From Anaerolineae bacterium (GTDB lineage: Bacteria > Chloroflexota > Anaerolineae > Aggregatilineales > Phototrophicaceae): a stretch of 57,310 nucleotides of DNA. Numbering within the stretch: position 1 is the stretch's first letter; each line of letters starts with the position of its first letter. This document shows, piece after piece, positions 18,991 to 26,023 of the stretch. Below the pieces are notes generated by a model that saw only the letters and a list, made by a program, of their open reading frames with translations, was not told the DNA's origin and made no database searches. Position numbers and translations under genes: made by a program. The DNA lies in NCBI GenBank assembly GCA_013360465.1, contig JABWBO010000034.1, positions 1-57,310 of the forward strand. The letters are read 5' to 3'.

Positions 18991-21236
18991 CGCTTTATCT
19001 CCGTCTGGCTCGTCGGCGCGTCAGAATCGGTGAGGCGCACGCGGGCGCGCCGTGCGCCCAACGCCCTGCCCAGTTCGCTGACGGCGCTGGTGACCAACCC
19101 TTCGACATCCGAGAACTGCTGGAAACGCGCCGTCACTTCGTTGACCATCGCCTCGCTTTGGGCGGCGCGCTGACTGCGCGTATAGGTGGCGGCATTTTCC
19201 AGCGCCACAGCCAGCAGGTTGACCATCTGCTGAAAGATCGCTCTGTCGGTGTCGCCATAGGCTGCTCCGGTTGGCGCGGCAATCGTCACCGTGCCCAGCC
19301 GGTGGTCGCGCGTTCGAATCGGCGCGATCATGACCGCGTTCGCGCCCGGCGTACGTCCCTCGCTCATGGTCATCATCACGCCGGTCGACCAGACCTGTCC
19401 GGCATGGGTATCCTTCAGCGCCAGCAGGGGACCATCCGCCGTAGAAATCTCGCTGTCGCCGTCTTCATAGCGCCCGACCACGCGCAGCAGCCCGTGATGT
19501 TCGTCGAACAGGGCGACGCTCATCTGATCCGTCGGCACGATGCCAACGCCGCTGGTCAGCATGACGCGCAGCACCGGTTCAGTTTCCAGCGAAGCTTGCA
19601 GCGCCTGACCGAGCGCCGCGACGGACTGCATCTGCTCCGCACGTCGGCGCGCTTCGTTGAAGAGGCGGATATTTTGCAGCCCGACCACCAGCTGCGAGGT
19701 CATCGTCTCCGCCAGTTCGACAGTCTCTGGCGAGAAGTAGCGCCCTTCCTCATAGAGGTCGAAGCCGATGGTGCCGATGAGCGCGTTCTGCACATTCAGC
19801 GGCAGGATCATGACCCCGCTCACGCCCACGCCTTTCAGCGCGGTACGCACCGACGGGGGGACGATGGGATCGGTGTCGATATTCTGTACGACCACCGCTT
19901 TGGAGGGATCGCGCAGCAGAGCGGCGATCATCGGATTGTCGCGCGTGTCGATAACCGTACCGACGGCGCCAGCATCGGGATACTCACTGAGGACAACGCT
20001 GGTGTGTCCGTCCGGTTGGATCAGCGCGACGCCGATGTGATCGATATTCAGCCCTTCCTGCATCTCGCGGATGATGTTGTCGAGGAGCTGTTTTTCGGTC
20101 TGAAAGCCGCTGATGCTGGTGGCGACGCGGTTGAGCAGCTGCAGCACGCGCACCTGCCGCGACAGCTGTTCAGCCCCCGCCTGTGATTCTTGCAGCAGGC
20201 GCTGGTTTTGCAGCACGATGTTGAGCTGGTCGGCGCTCGCCGCGTAAAGCCGGCGGTCCCGGCTGTCGAAGGCATGTGGCGTTTCGTATGCCACCGAAAC
20301 GATGTCGGCGTGCCGGTCGCTGGTCCGGGCGATGATCACGGCGTAGCTGCGGGTGCGTTCGCGCAGCAGCTCGAGCAGCGGCGCATCGGAGGATGCTGCC
20401 TGCACGTCCTCGACGAAGGTCACTTCGGTCTGTTCGCCGCTCAGCAGTTTGCCGATGCGCAGCCCTTTGATCGGGATACTGACGACCTGTTCGCCCTTAC
20501 GGGTGATGATATGCTGCACCGCCACATCTTCGCCGCCGTCGCGGCGACGGCTGACGGAGACGTGCATGATCGTATCGGCGTCTGGCGCGAGATGCGTGGA
20601 GATGGCGCGCAGCAGTTCCAGCGGGTCCTGGGCGGCGAGCAGCCCCCGGTTGAGTTCGTAGAGGGTCTGCACTTCGCCGAGCGACGATTCCGTGCGCCGC
20701 AGCAGTGCCCGGTTTTCGAAGACGACGGCGATCTGATCAGCGAGGTTGCGCAGCGCCCGCAGCGTGGGCGTGGACGTGGTCACCGGTTCCGGGTTGGACA
20801 TCATGATCAGCCCGGTCATGTTCTGCCCGACCAGCAGCGGCACGATCAGCAGCGCGGTGACGTTCTCCTGTGTCAGCTTTTCGCGTTCTTCGTCGGTCAG
20901 AAACGGGTCATCCTCGATGCGCGCCGCGTAGAGATATTCCACCGCGCCGAGCGTCTCGTAAGCCGGGTAAGTGCTGAACGGACGCAGCGTGTTGGCTGCG
21001 ACGATAGAGCTTCCGGCGCGCTGGGCGACGATGCGCAGTTTCGGCGGGTCGAGGTCCGGCTCGATCAGCGCCAGCTGCGCCTCCTGATACGCCTTTCCTC
21101 CAAAAACCACGACGGCGGAGAGTATCTCCGCCGCATCGGATGAACCGTAGATGGCGCTCGCCGCCGCGTACTGCGCCTCGGCAAGCTGGACCGTTTGATT
21201 GGAGTCGTTCGGATCAAAAGTCTCGTTCACTTCCAT
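18987..21236 (-). CDS. soluble four-GAF sensor protein without kinase domain
   Basis: A 749-residue protein without membrane segments. Four GAF-like units follow one another, at roughly 20-180, 190-355, 370-530 and 540-700, each ending in a helix of the type IVLQNQRLLQES or VVGLQNIRLFNEA that continues into a coiled coil to the next unit. It ends with the same first-half GAF tail seen in the three genes downstream (about 705-738). There is no kinase, receiver or DNA-binding domain. It overlaps the upstream receiver gene by 10 bases and the downstream sensor by 4. It probably senses small molecules in the cytoplasm and joins the membrane sensors in one complex; ligands cannot be predicted. Confidence 0.87.
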   Translation of the reverse strand: MEVNETFDPNDSNQTVQLAEAQYAAASAIYGSSDAAEILSAVVVFGGKAYQEAQLALIEPDLDPPKLRIVAQRAGSSIVAANTLRPFSTYPAYETLGAVEYLYAARIEDDPFLTDEEREKLTQENVTALLIVPLLVGQNMTGLIMMSNPEPVTTSTPTLRALRNLADQIAVVFENRALLRRTESSLGEVQTLYELNRGLLAAQDPLELLRAISTHLAPDADTIMHVSVSRRRDGGEDVAVQHIITRKGEQVVSIPIKGLRIGKLLSGEQTEVTFVEDVQAASSDAPLLELLRERTRSYAVIIARTSDRHADIVSVAYETPHAFDSRDRRLYAASADQLNIVLQNQRLLQESQAGAEQLSRQVRVLQLLNRVATSISGFQTEKQLLDNIIREMQEGLNIDHIGVALIQPDGHTSVVLSEYPDAGAVGTVIDTRDNPMIAALLRDPSKAVVVQNIDTDPIVPPSVRTALKGVGVSGVMILPLNVQNALIGTIGFDLYEEGRYFSPETVELAETMTSQLVVGLQNIRLFNEARRRAEQMQSVAALGQALQASLETEPVLRVMLTSGVGIVPTDQMSVALFDEHHGLLRVVGRYEDGDSEISTADGPLLALKDTHAGQVWSTGVMMTMSEGRTPGANAVMIAPIRTRDHRLGTVTIAAPTGAAYGDTDRAIFQQMVNLLAVALENAATYTRSQRAAQSEAMVNEVTARFQQFSDVEGLVTSAVSELGRALGARRARVRLTDSDAPTSQTEIKR

Positions 21237-21670
21237 TCCCAGACCTCCTCGCCGTTGAGCAGATGTCGAATCTGCCCAGGGAACCGGTCAGGATCGAGCG
21301 GCTTGCCCAGGAAGCCGTTGAACCCCGCTTTGCGCGCCCGCCGCATCTGCTCTTCGCTGGCTTCGGCGGTGACGGCGCAGACCATCGTATCTTTCAGGCG
21401 GGGGTTGGCGCGCAGTTTGACGAGCGCCTGGTAGCCGTCTTCGTAGGGCAGGCGGATGTCCATCAGGATGAGATCAACACGGGGGAGGGTGTCTGCGAAC
21501 TGGACGACCTGCCAGCCAGAGGTCTTCCACTCGCAGCGCTGCACGCCCATGAATGCGAGCATGCGGGCGATCAGCACGAAGTTCGGCACATTGTCTTCGA
21601 CAACGAGGACGTGCGCCTCGCTGGGTTCAATCGGCGTCCGTTGGCTGGTGCTGCTTTGCGCGTCGCTCAT
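21227..21670 (-). CDS. single-domain response regulator (CheY-like)
   Basis: A 147-residue receiver domain protein with a Ser/Thr/Gln-rich N-terminal 18 residues. Key residues are Glu25/Asp26/Asn27, phospho-acceptor Asp71 in LILMDIRLPYEDG, Thr91 and Lys123 in GFLGKPLD. There is no output domain, so it acts as a phosphorelay shuttle or through protein contact. The ATG at 21670 is preferred over more upstream starts because AGGAG lies 6 bases before it. The gene overlaps the upstream receiver gene by 44 bases and the downstream sensor by 10. Confidence 0.9.
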   Translation of the reverse strand: MSDAQSSTSQRTPIEPSEAHVLVVEDNVPNFVLIARMLAFMGVQRCEWKTSGWQVVQFADTLPRVDLILMDIRLPYEDGYQALVKLRANPRLKDTMVCAVTAEASEEQMRRARKAGFNGFLGKPLDPDRFPGQIRHLLNGEEVWEWK

Positions 21671-22043
21671 GCCCGCTCCTGATGTAAGAGAGTACTTCGT
21701 TCGGAAATCTGTCGATGTCAATTGGCTTCGAGATGTACCCGTCGCATCCCGCCGCCAAACTGCGTTCTTTGTCGCCCCGCATGACGTTTGCCGTCAGCGC
21801 GATGATCGGAACGGCGCGCAGCTGCGGAATCTCGCGCAGCGCTCTGGCGGCGCTCAATCCGTCCATTTCCGGCATGCTCAAATCCATCAGGATGATGTCG
21901 AGGGAGAGCTGACGAGCGAGGTCGATCCCTTTTCGCGCAGACTCGGCTTCGTGAACCTGAAACGCCTCATCTGAAGCCATGAGGACCCTTCGCACCAGTA
22001 TCCGGTTTTCAGGGTTGTCTTCGATGTAGAGGACCTGATGCAC
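21627..22043 (-). CDS. single-domain response regulator (CheY-like), first gene of the sensory array
   Basis: A 138-residue protein made almost entirely of one receiver domain, with Glu8/Asp9/Asn10, phospho-acceptor Asp54 in IILMDLSMPEMDG, Thr84 and Lys106 in GYISKPIDIDRF. A hydrophilic tail of about 15 residues follows. The GTG start is supported by AGGTGA 5 bases upstream. It leads the minus-strand array and is preceded by a leader of about 200 bases that contains a strong nested hairpin element. It probably accepts phosphate from one of the two kinases encoded downstream, which is inference. Confidence 0.92.
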   Translation of the reverse strand: MHQVLYIEDNPENRILVRRVLMASDEAFQVHEAESARKGIDLARQLSLDIILMDLSMPEMDGLSAARALREIPQLRAVPIIALTANVMRGDKERSLAAGCDGYISKPIDIDRFPNEVLSYIRSGHERRAKQHQPTDAD

Positions 22044-22090
22044 GGCTCACCTGTTTCAACAATAAACGAGTTGGTCAAAGAATGCCCCTC

Positions 22091-22240
22091 AGAGACTGTT
22101 TGCAAACTGCTCACCTCACCCCGTTTCGCTGCGCTCAACCGCCCCTCTCCACTTGGAGAGGGGCAGGAAACCGTCAGGTTTCCGGGGTGTCAGGTTTCCG
22201 GGGTGAGGTTGTGTGAAAACCGGCTTTGCAGACACGCTCT
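22091..22240. repeat. MITE-like nested inverted-repeat element
   Basis: Imperfect terminal inverted repeats (22091-22106 and 22225-22240, 12 of 16 positions complementary) enclose a perfect 11-base inverted repeat (ACCTCACCCCG at 22113-22123, mirrored at 22199-22209). Inside are a perfect 10-base hairpin (22141-22150 with 22155-22164, loop ACTT), a 7-base hairpin (22166-22172 with 22177-22183), and an exact tandem duplication of a 16-base unit at 22173-22188 and 22189-22204. There is no open frame. The structure fits a non-autonomous mobile repeat lying in the leader of the sensory array. Confidence 0.65.
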
Positions 22241-22382
22241 CAAACGCAGGCATCCTTCATTGTAATGCATTTAGTTTAGCACGACGATTTACGATTCCAA
22301 CCTTTTCTATGACAAATTCGGCACATCGCCGAGTTGGTGAAGGATGAATTGCGCTGACTTTCACAAAGTCGGGCAGGAATGC

Positions 22383-22412
22383 TTGACAAAAAGATTCAAA
22401 AGGGCGTATTCT
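22383..22412 (+). promoter_or_regulatory. promoter of the unknown 148-residue gene
   Basis: A perfect TTGACA (22383-22388) is separated by 18 bases from TATTCT (22407-22412). Transcription would start near 22419, giving a leader of about 60 bases with AGGAT shortly before the ATG at 22480. Confidence 0.55.
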
Positions 22413-22479
22413 GCAATTGAGTTAACCGATTTCAGGTGGTTTTCACACCTCATTGTACCGATAGCAGGATTATCGAGCC

Positions 22480-22926
22480 ATGATGCGCGCAGCCGATTTC
22501 CCCGTCCAAATCTGGGTAGAGATGCACGATCCCAACGAACGGGATGCCTGCGATGTGATCGTCAAAATGGAAAACGGGCAGTACTACGCCGCCGTTTTCG
22601 TGACGCTGCCCTATCTGGCGCGCCAGATGGACCTGAGCTACGAAATGTGCAAGGAAATCCCCTATGCGACGCCGGTGCGCTATGCCGCCCTGGAGACGCC
22701 GCATATTCTGATTTCGCGCTGCGACCGCGAGAGCATCGAAGACACCATCGACAATCTGCTGATGCTCGACGTTTTCGAGAACCTGTTCACCCAGGTGACC
22801 GAAGACGAGGATCTGCCGGACGTGGCGAATGGCAAGCGCGCGACCACCGAGGTCGCCGCTGTCGTCGTGAGCGAAGTGCTGCTGGTCGATGACCGGGACC
22901 GGATGCTCGCCACGACCGTCGCCTGA
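22480..22926 (+). CDS. uncharacterised 148-residue protein
   Basis: I do not recognise this family. The protein is acidic and soluble, with no signal peptide or membrane segment. The N-terminal 110 residues alternate short strands and helices (FPVQIWVEMHDP, CDVIVKMENGQYYAAVF, TPHILISRCDRESIEDTIDN), compatible with a small alpha/beta domain; the last 40 residues are polar and probably flexible. The open frame has codon use like its neighbours and starts ATGATG after a plausible promoter and an AGGAT ribosome site. It is divergent from the sensory array, with which it shares an intergenic region, and lies upstream of thrS, but no functional link can be read from this. Confidence 0.75.
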   Translation: MMRAADFPVQIWVEMHDPNERDACDVIVKMENGQYYAAVFVTLPYLARQMDLSYEMCKEIPYATPVRYAALETPHILISRCDRESIEDTIDNLLMLDVFENLFTQVTEDEDLPDVANGKRATTEVAAVVVSEVLLVDDRDRMLATTVA

Positions 22927-23020
22927 CGGCGACGACTTGAATTCTCACCTCAGCCACAACTGATCGTACAGCGCCGCGCCGGCAGACGGTTGAGCCGCGT
23001 CTGGCTTAACGCTTCTGGGC

Positions 23021-23041
23021 GGCGCTGCCGGGCGCAGCGCC
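23021..23041. promoter_or_regulatory. 8-base-stem hairpin just before the thrS promoter
   Basis: GGCGCTGC (23021-23028), a 5-base loop and GCAGCGCC (23034-23041) form a GC-only stem. It lies downstream of the unknown gene and directly upstream of the thrS -35 region. No T-run follows, so it could be a weak terminator for the upstream gene or simply an insulating structure. Confidence 0.35.
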
Positions 23042-23049
23042 AGTTCACC

Positions 23050-23077
23050 CTGACGCCGCCGCATTTTGCACTATAAT
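23050..23077 (+). promoter_or_regulatory. thrS promoter
   Basis: CTGACG (23050-23055) and a perfect TATAAT (23072-23077) are 16 bases apart. The predicted start near 23084 leaves a leader of about 30 bases, too short for a T-box or the operator structure known from some other thrS genes. Confidence 0.55.
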
Positions 23078-23114
23078 CACCCCCGTTCTCGAACCGAACA
23101 GGAGTCGTTCGCGC

Positions 23115-24926
23115 ATGTCCTCTGACAACCGCTATGTGGGCAGCCAACTGTACAAGATCAGGCATTCGGCTGCGCACATCATGGCGCAAGCCGTCCTTGA
23201 ACACTTCCCGGAAGCACAGATCGCCATCGGTCCGCCGATTGAAGACGGCTTCTACTATGATTTCGACCTGCCGCGCGCCCTCACCGATGAGGACCTCGCC
23301 TGGATCGAAAACCGCATGAAAGCGATCATCCGCAAGGAGGTGAGCTTCGCCGTGCGCGAAGTCTCGCCCGATGAAGCCCTGGCATTCTTCAAGGATCAGG
23401 TCTTCAAGCGCGAATTGATCGAAGACCTGGTACACGGGCGGACGGACGAAAACGGCGAGCAGATCGCCGCGCCTGCCGCTAAACTGACCTTCTACACGCA
23501 GGACACGTTTACGGACCTGTGCCGGGGTCCCCATGTCGCCAACAGCCGCGAGATCAACCCCGACGCCATCAGCGTCACTTTCAAGAAACCCGCCGGCGCG
23601 TACTGGCGCGGCGACGAAAAGCGCCCGCAGCTCACGCGCATCTATGGCACGGCGTGGGAGACGGTCGAAGCACTTCAGGACTATCTGACGCGCCTGGAAG
23701 AGGCGCGCAAGCGCGATCACCGCGTCGTCGGCGAGCGGCTCGACCTGTTCACCTTCAGCCCGCTGGTCGGCAAGGGACTGCCGCTGTGGAAGCCCAAGGG
23801 GGCGATCCTGCGCGACACGCTGGAACGCTGGCTGCGCGAGACGCAGATCGAAAACGGCTATGATCCGGTGGTCACGCCGCACATCGGCAACCTGAATCTC
23901 TACCGCACGTCCGGGCACTATCCTTATTATAAGGACAGTCAATACGCGCCGATCCAGGTCGATGACGACGAATTCCTGCTCAAGCCGATGAACTGCCCGC
24001 ACCACATCATGATCTATAAGAGCGAGATGCGCTCCTATCGCGATCTGCCGGTGCGCTATGCCGAGTTCGGCACGGTCTATCGCTATGAGCAGTCGGGTGA
24101 ACTGACCGGGCTGACGCGCGTGCGCGGCTTCACGGTCGATGACGCGCACCTGTTCGTCACGCCGGAACAGCTGGTGGACGAATTCAAGGCGGTCGTCCGG
24201 CTGATTCAGTACGTCTTCAATACGCTCGGTTTCTCCGACTTCCGGGCGCGCGTCGGCGTGCGCGATCCAAAGAGCGACAAGTATGTAGGCGGTGACGAGA
24301 ACTGGGAGAAGGCGGCGGCGGCGATCATCGAAGCCTGCGATTCCCTCGGTCTGAACTATCATGTCGCCGAAGGCGAGGCGGCGTTCTACGGACCGAAGCT
24401 CGACTTCATCTTCCGTGACGTACTCAAGCGCGAATGGCAGCTGGGCACGGTGCAGGTCGATTACAACCTGCCGGAGCGCTTCGAACTGGAATATGTCGCC
24501 GAAGACGGCACGCGCCAGCGCCCGATCATGATCCACCGCGCGCCGTTCGGCAGCATCGAACGCTTCACGGGCATCATGATCGAGCATTTCAACGGCGCTT
24601 TCCCGGTCTGGGTGTCGCCGGTGCAGGCGGTGCTGATCCCGATTGCCGACCGGCACAGCGCCTATGCCGCCGAGGTGGCGAAGCGGCTGCGCGGCATTGG
24701 CATGCGCGTCGAGGTCGATGCCGGCAAGGCGCGCATGGGCGCGAAGATCGCCGTCGCCCGTGAAAAACTGGTCCCCTATATGCTGATCGTGGGCGACAAG
24801 GACGCTGCTGCCGGCACGGTCAGCGTGCGCCTGCGGACGGATGAGGACCTGGGCGCGCTGCCCCTTGACGAGTTCGTCGAAATGGCGCGCCGGGTGATCG
24901 AAAGCAAAAGCCTGGAACTGCGTTAG
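23115..24926 (+). CDS. thrS: threonine-tRNA ligase lacking the N-terminal TGS domain
   Basis: 603 residues; E. coli ThrRS has 642. The enzyme charges tRNA-Thr with threonine in the cytoplasm. The usual N-terminal TGS domain is missing: the sequence goes straight into the editing domain with HSAAH near residue 18 and its partner DLCRGPHV near residue 135. The class II core follows, with the motif 2 region YRYEQSGELTGLTRVRGF (about 320-337), NCPHH (about 294) supplying a zinc ligand, motif 3 in RAPFGSIERFTG near 478, and an anticodon-binding domain at about 500-603. AGGAG lies 10 bases before the ATG. The gene is monocistronic with its own promoter and a hairpin repeat downstream. Confidence 0.97.
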   Translation: MSSDNRYVGSQLYKIRHSAAHIMAQAVLEHFPEAQIAIGPPIEDGFYYDFDLPRALTDEDLAWIENRMKAIIRKEVSFAVREVSPDEALAFFKDQVFKRELIEDLVHGRTDENGEQIAAPAAKLTFYTQDTFTDLCRGPHVANSREINPDAISVTFKKPAGAYWRGDEKRPQLTRIYGTAWETVEALQDYLTRLEEARKRDHRVVGERLDLFTFSPLVGKGLPLWKPKGAILRDTLERWLRETQIENGYDPVVTPHIGNLNLYRTSGHYPYYKDSQYAPIQVDDDEFLLKPMNCPHHIMIYKSEMRSYRDLPVRYAEFGTVYRYEQSGELTGLTRVRGFTVDDAHLFVTPEQLVDEFKAVVRLIQYVFNTLGFSDFRARVGVRDPKSDKYVGGDENWEKAAAAIIEACDSLGLNYHVAEGEAAFYGPKLDFIFRDVLKREWQLGTVQVDYNLPERFELEYVAEDGTRQRPIMIHRAPFGSIERFTGIMIEHFNGAFPVWVSPVQAVLIPIADRHSAYAAEVAKRLRGIGMRVEVDAGKARMGAKIAVAREKLVPYMLIVGDKDAAAGTVSVRLRTDEDLGALPLDEFVEMARRVIESKSLELR

Positions 24927-24937
24927 CGGCTAAATCG

Positions 24938-25083
24938 CGGGGATGCCCGGAACAACAAGGGGGCTTTCGAAGGAAACCTACGAACGGGAGACCCGCCGGG
25001 CCTCCCCTACGCCCGCCGCCTCGTAGGGGGGCGAGCCGTCGGCTCGCCCGTTGAGAAGATGCTTAGATTGTCGGGCATCCCCG
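24938..25083. repeat. intergenic inverted-repeat element after thrS
   Basis: A perfect 12-base inverted repeat, CGGGGATGCCCG at 24938-24949 and its complement at 25072-25083, encloses about 120 bases. Inside is a strong 9-base hairpin (GGGCGAGCC at 25029-25037, loop GTC, complement at 25041-25049). The fold resembles MITE or REP-type intergenic elements and may also end the thrS transcript, though no clear T-run is present. Confidence 0.55.
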
Positions 25084-25098
25084 ACCGAATCGGTTAGG

Positions 25099-25127
25099 TT
25101 GACACGACCGAGAGAATTACATATAGT
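25099..25127 (+). promoter_or_regulatory. near-consensus promoter of the secreted protein gene
   Basis: A perfect TTGACA (25099-25104), a 17-base spacer and TATAGT (25122-25127) make this the best promoter match in the window. Transcription would begin near 25134, about 33 bases before the ATG, with GAGGT as the ribosome site. Confidence 0.7.
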
Positions 25128-25166
25128 GTAACCGATATGTTTCTACATTTTTGAAACGAGGTCAGC

Positions 25167-25889
25167 ATGTCGAGAAGAACTGTAGTGCGGATGATCGCCT
25201 TCATGGCAGCCATCATGATCCTGTGGGTGGCGATTCCCACCACCTTCGCCGCCGGCGAAACTTTCAAAGTGATCAGCGTAGACGCTGTAGGCTGCTCCAG
25301 CGGGCAGTTCGGCATGACCGTCGAACGCGCCAATCTGGACGGCGGGACCTACACGGTCAATACCGTCGTCACCGTCGAAGGTCTCGTCTATATGAACGAA
25401 GCTGCTTCGATCTCCATCAACGGGTTTTCAGGGTGGCACATCTTCGATAATTTCACCTACGGTCCCGTCCCCAATCCCGGAACCTACCCGATTCCGTCGG
25501 GCAAGGAAATGCGCCTCGACTTTTCGCTGGAACGCCCGATTGGGACCGTTCTGTATGAGTGGACGCTGATCGTCGATGGCTGCGATACGGGCAACATCCT
25601 GTACAACGGACCGACGCCGACCGGCAGTGCCTGCAATCTCGCCGTGCCGTCCAGCGCGGTCGTCGGCGAAGCCCCGCTCGGCGCGCAGGTCTACTACGCC
25701 CCTGGCGAGATCGCCCCTGACATCGTCCTGAACCCCGGCACTTATCTCGTCATCGGGCAGGATTCAAGCGAGACCTACTACCAGGTCGTCCTGGCGTGCC
25801 AGAAGGTCTGGGTGCGCAAGGACACCATGCAGCCCAGCTATCAGGCTCCGCAGAACGGCGCACCGCTGCCGACCGGCATCGTCGGCTAA
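25167..25889 (+). CDS. secreted protein of unknown function, 240 residues
   Basis: The N terminus has a signal peptide: basic MSRRTVVR, a hydrophobic core AFMAAIMILWVAI, and a likely cleavage after TFA near residue 28. The mature protein is rich in beta-prone Thr, Val, Gly and Tyr segments and contains four cysteines, in VGCSSG, DGCDTG, SACNLA and LACQKV, which could pair as two disulphides outside the cell. No lipobox, membrane anchor or catalytic motif is seen. The family is not recognised. The gene stands alone between a near-consensus promoter and a perfect intrinsic terminator, so it is probably well expressed; a structural or envelope role would fit but is inference. Confidence 0.8.
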   Translation: MSRRTVVRMIAFMAAIMILWVAIPTTFAAGETFKVISVDAVGCSSGQFGMTVERANLDGGTYTVNTVVTVEGLVYMNEAASISINGFSGWHIFDNFTYGPVPNPGTYPIPSGKEMRLDFSLERPIGTVLYEWTLIVDGCDTGNILYNGPTPTGSACNLAVPSSAVVGEAPLGAQVYYAPGEIAPDIVLNPGTYLVIGQDSSETYYQVVLACQKVWVRKDTMQPSYQAPQNGAPLPTGIVG

Positions 25890-25911
25890 CGCGGTTTCAC
25901 CGTCCATCGAA

Positions 25912-25956
25912 AAGGGGGTCCAGGCGAACGCGCCTGGACCCCCTTCTTCTGTTTTT
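25912..25956 (+). terminator. strong intrinsic terminator
   Basis: A perfect 15-base stem (25912-25926 with 25931-25945) with loop AACG is followed by a T-rich tract ending in TTTTT (25952-25956). It closes the secreted protein gene and separates it from the convergent minus-strand genes. Confidence 0.85.
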
Positions 25957-26023
25957 GGCGCTGCCGGCTGGCGCTCACCTTTCGACGATCAGATGCAGCG
26001 CGCCCGCCGACAAGATCTCGAGT

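Larger units (their letters stand above)
22044..22479. other. 436-base divergent intergenic region
   Basis: This gap separates the minus-strand sensory array from the plus-strand unknown gene. It holds the MITE-like element at 22091-22240, the plus-strand promoter at 22383-22412 and, on the minus strand, a weak promoter candidate (TTGGAA at 22300-22295, 16 bases, TAAACT at 22278-22273). If that promoter is right, the array mRNA begins with about 220 untranslated bases that contain the whole hairpin element. The stretch 22265-22380 is AT-richer than its surroundings and shows no gene. Confidence 0.6.

Noticed and set aside
23042-23114. A T-box or threonine-sensing leader before thrS
   Set aside because: The promoter leaves only about 30 untranslated bases, too few for such a structure.
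22950-24656. A 568-codon minus-strand open frame over thrS
   Set aside because: It is antisense to a complete threonine-tRNA ligase gene and matches no family.
2781-24926. A functional link between the threonine synthase fusion and thrS as a threonine module
   Set aside because: The genes are almost 19 kb apart on opposite strands with separate promoters, so the shared amino acid is probably coincidence.
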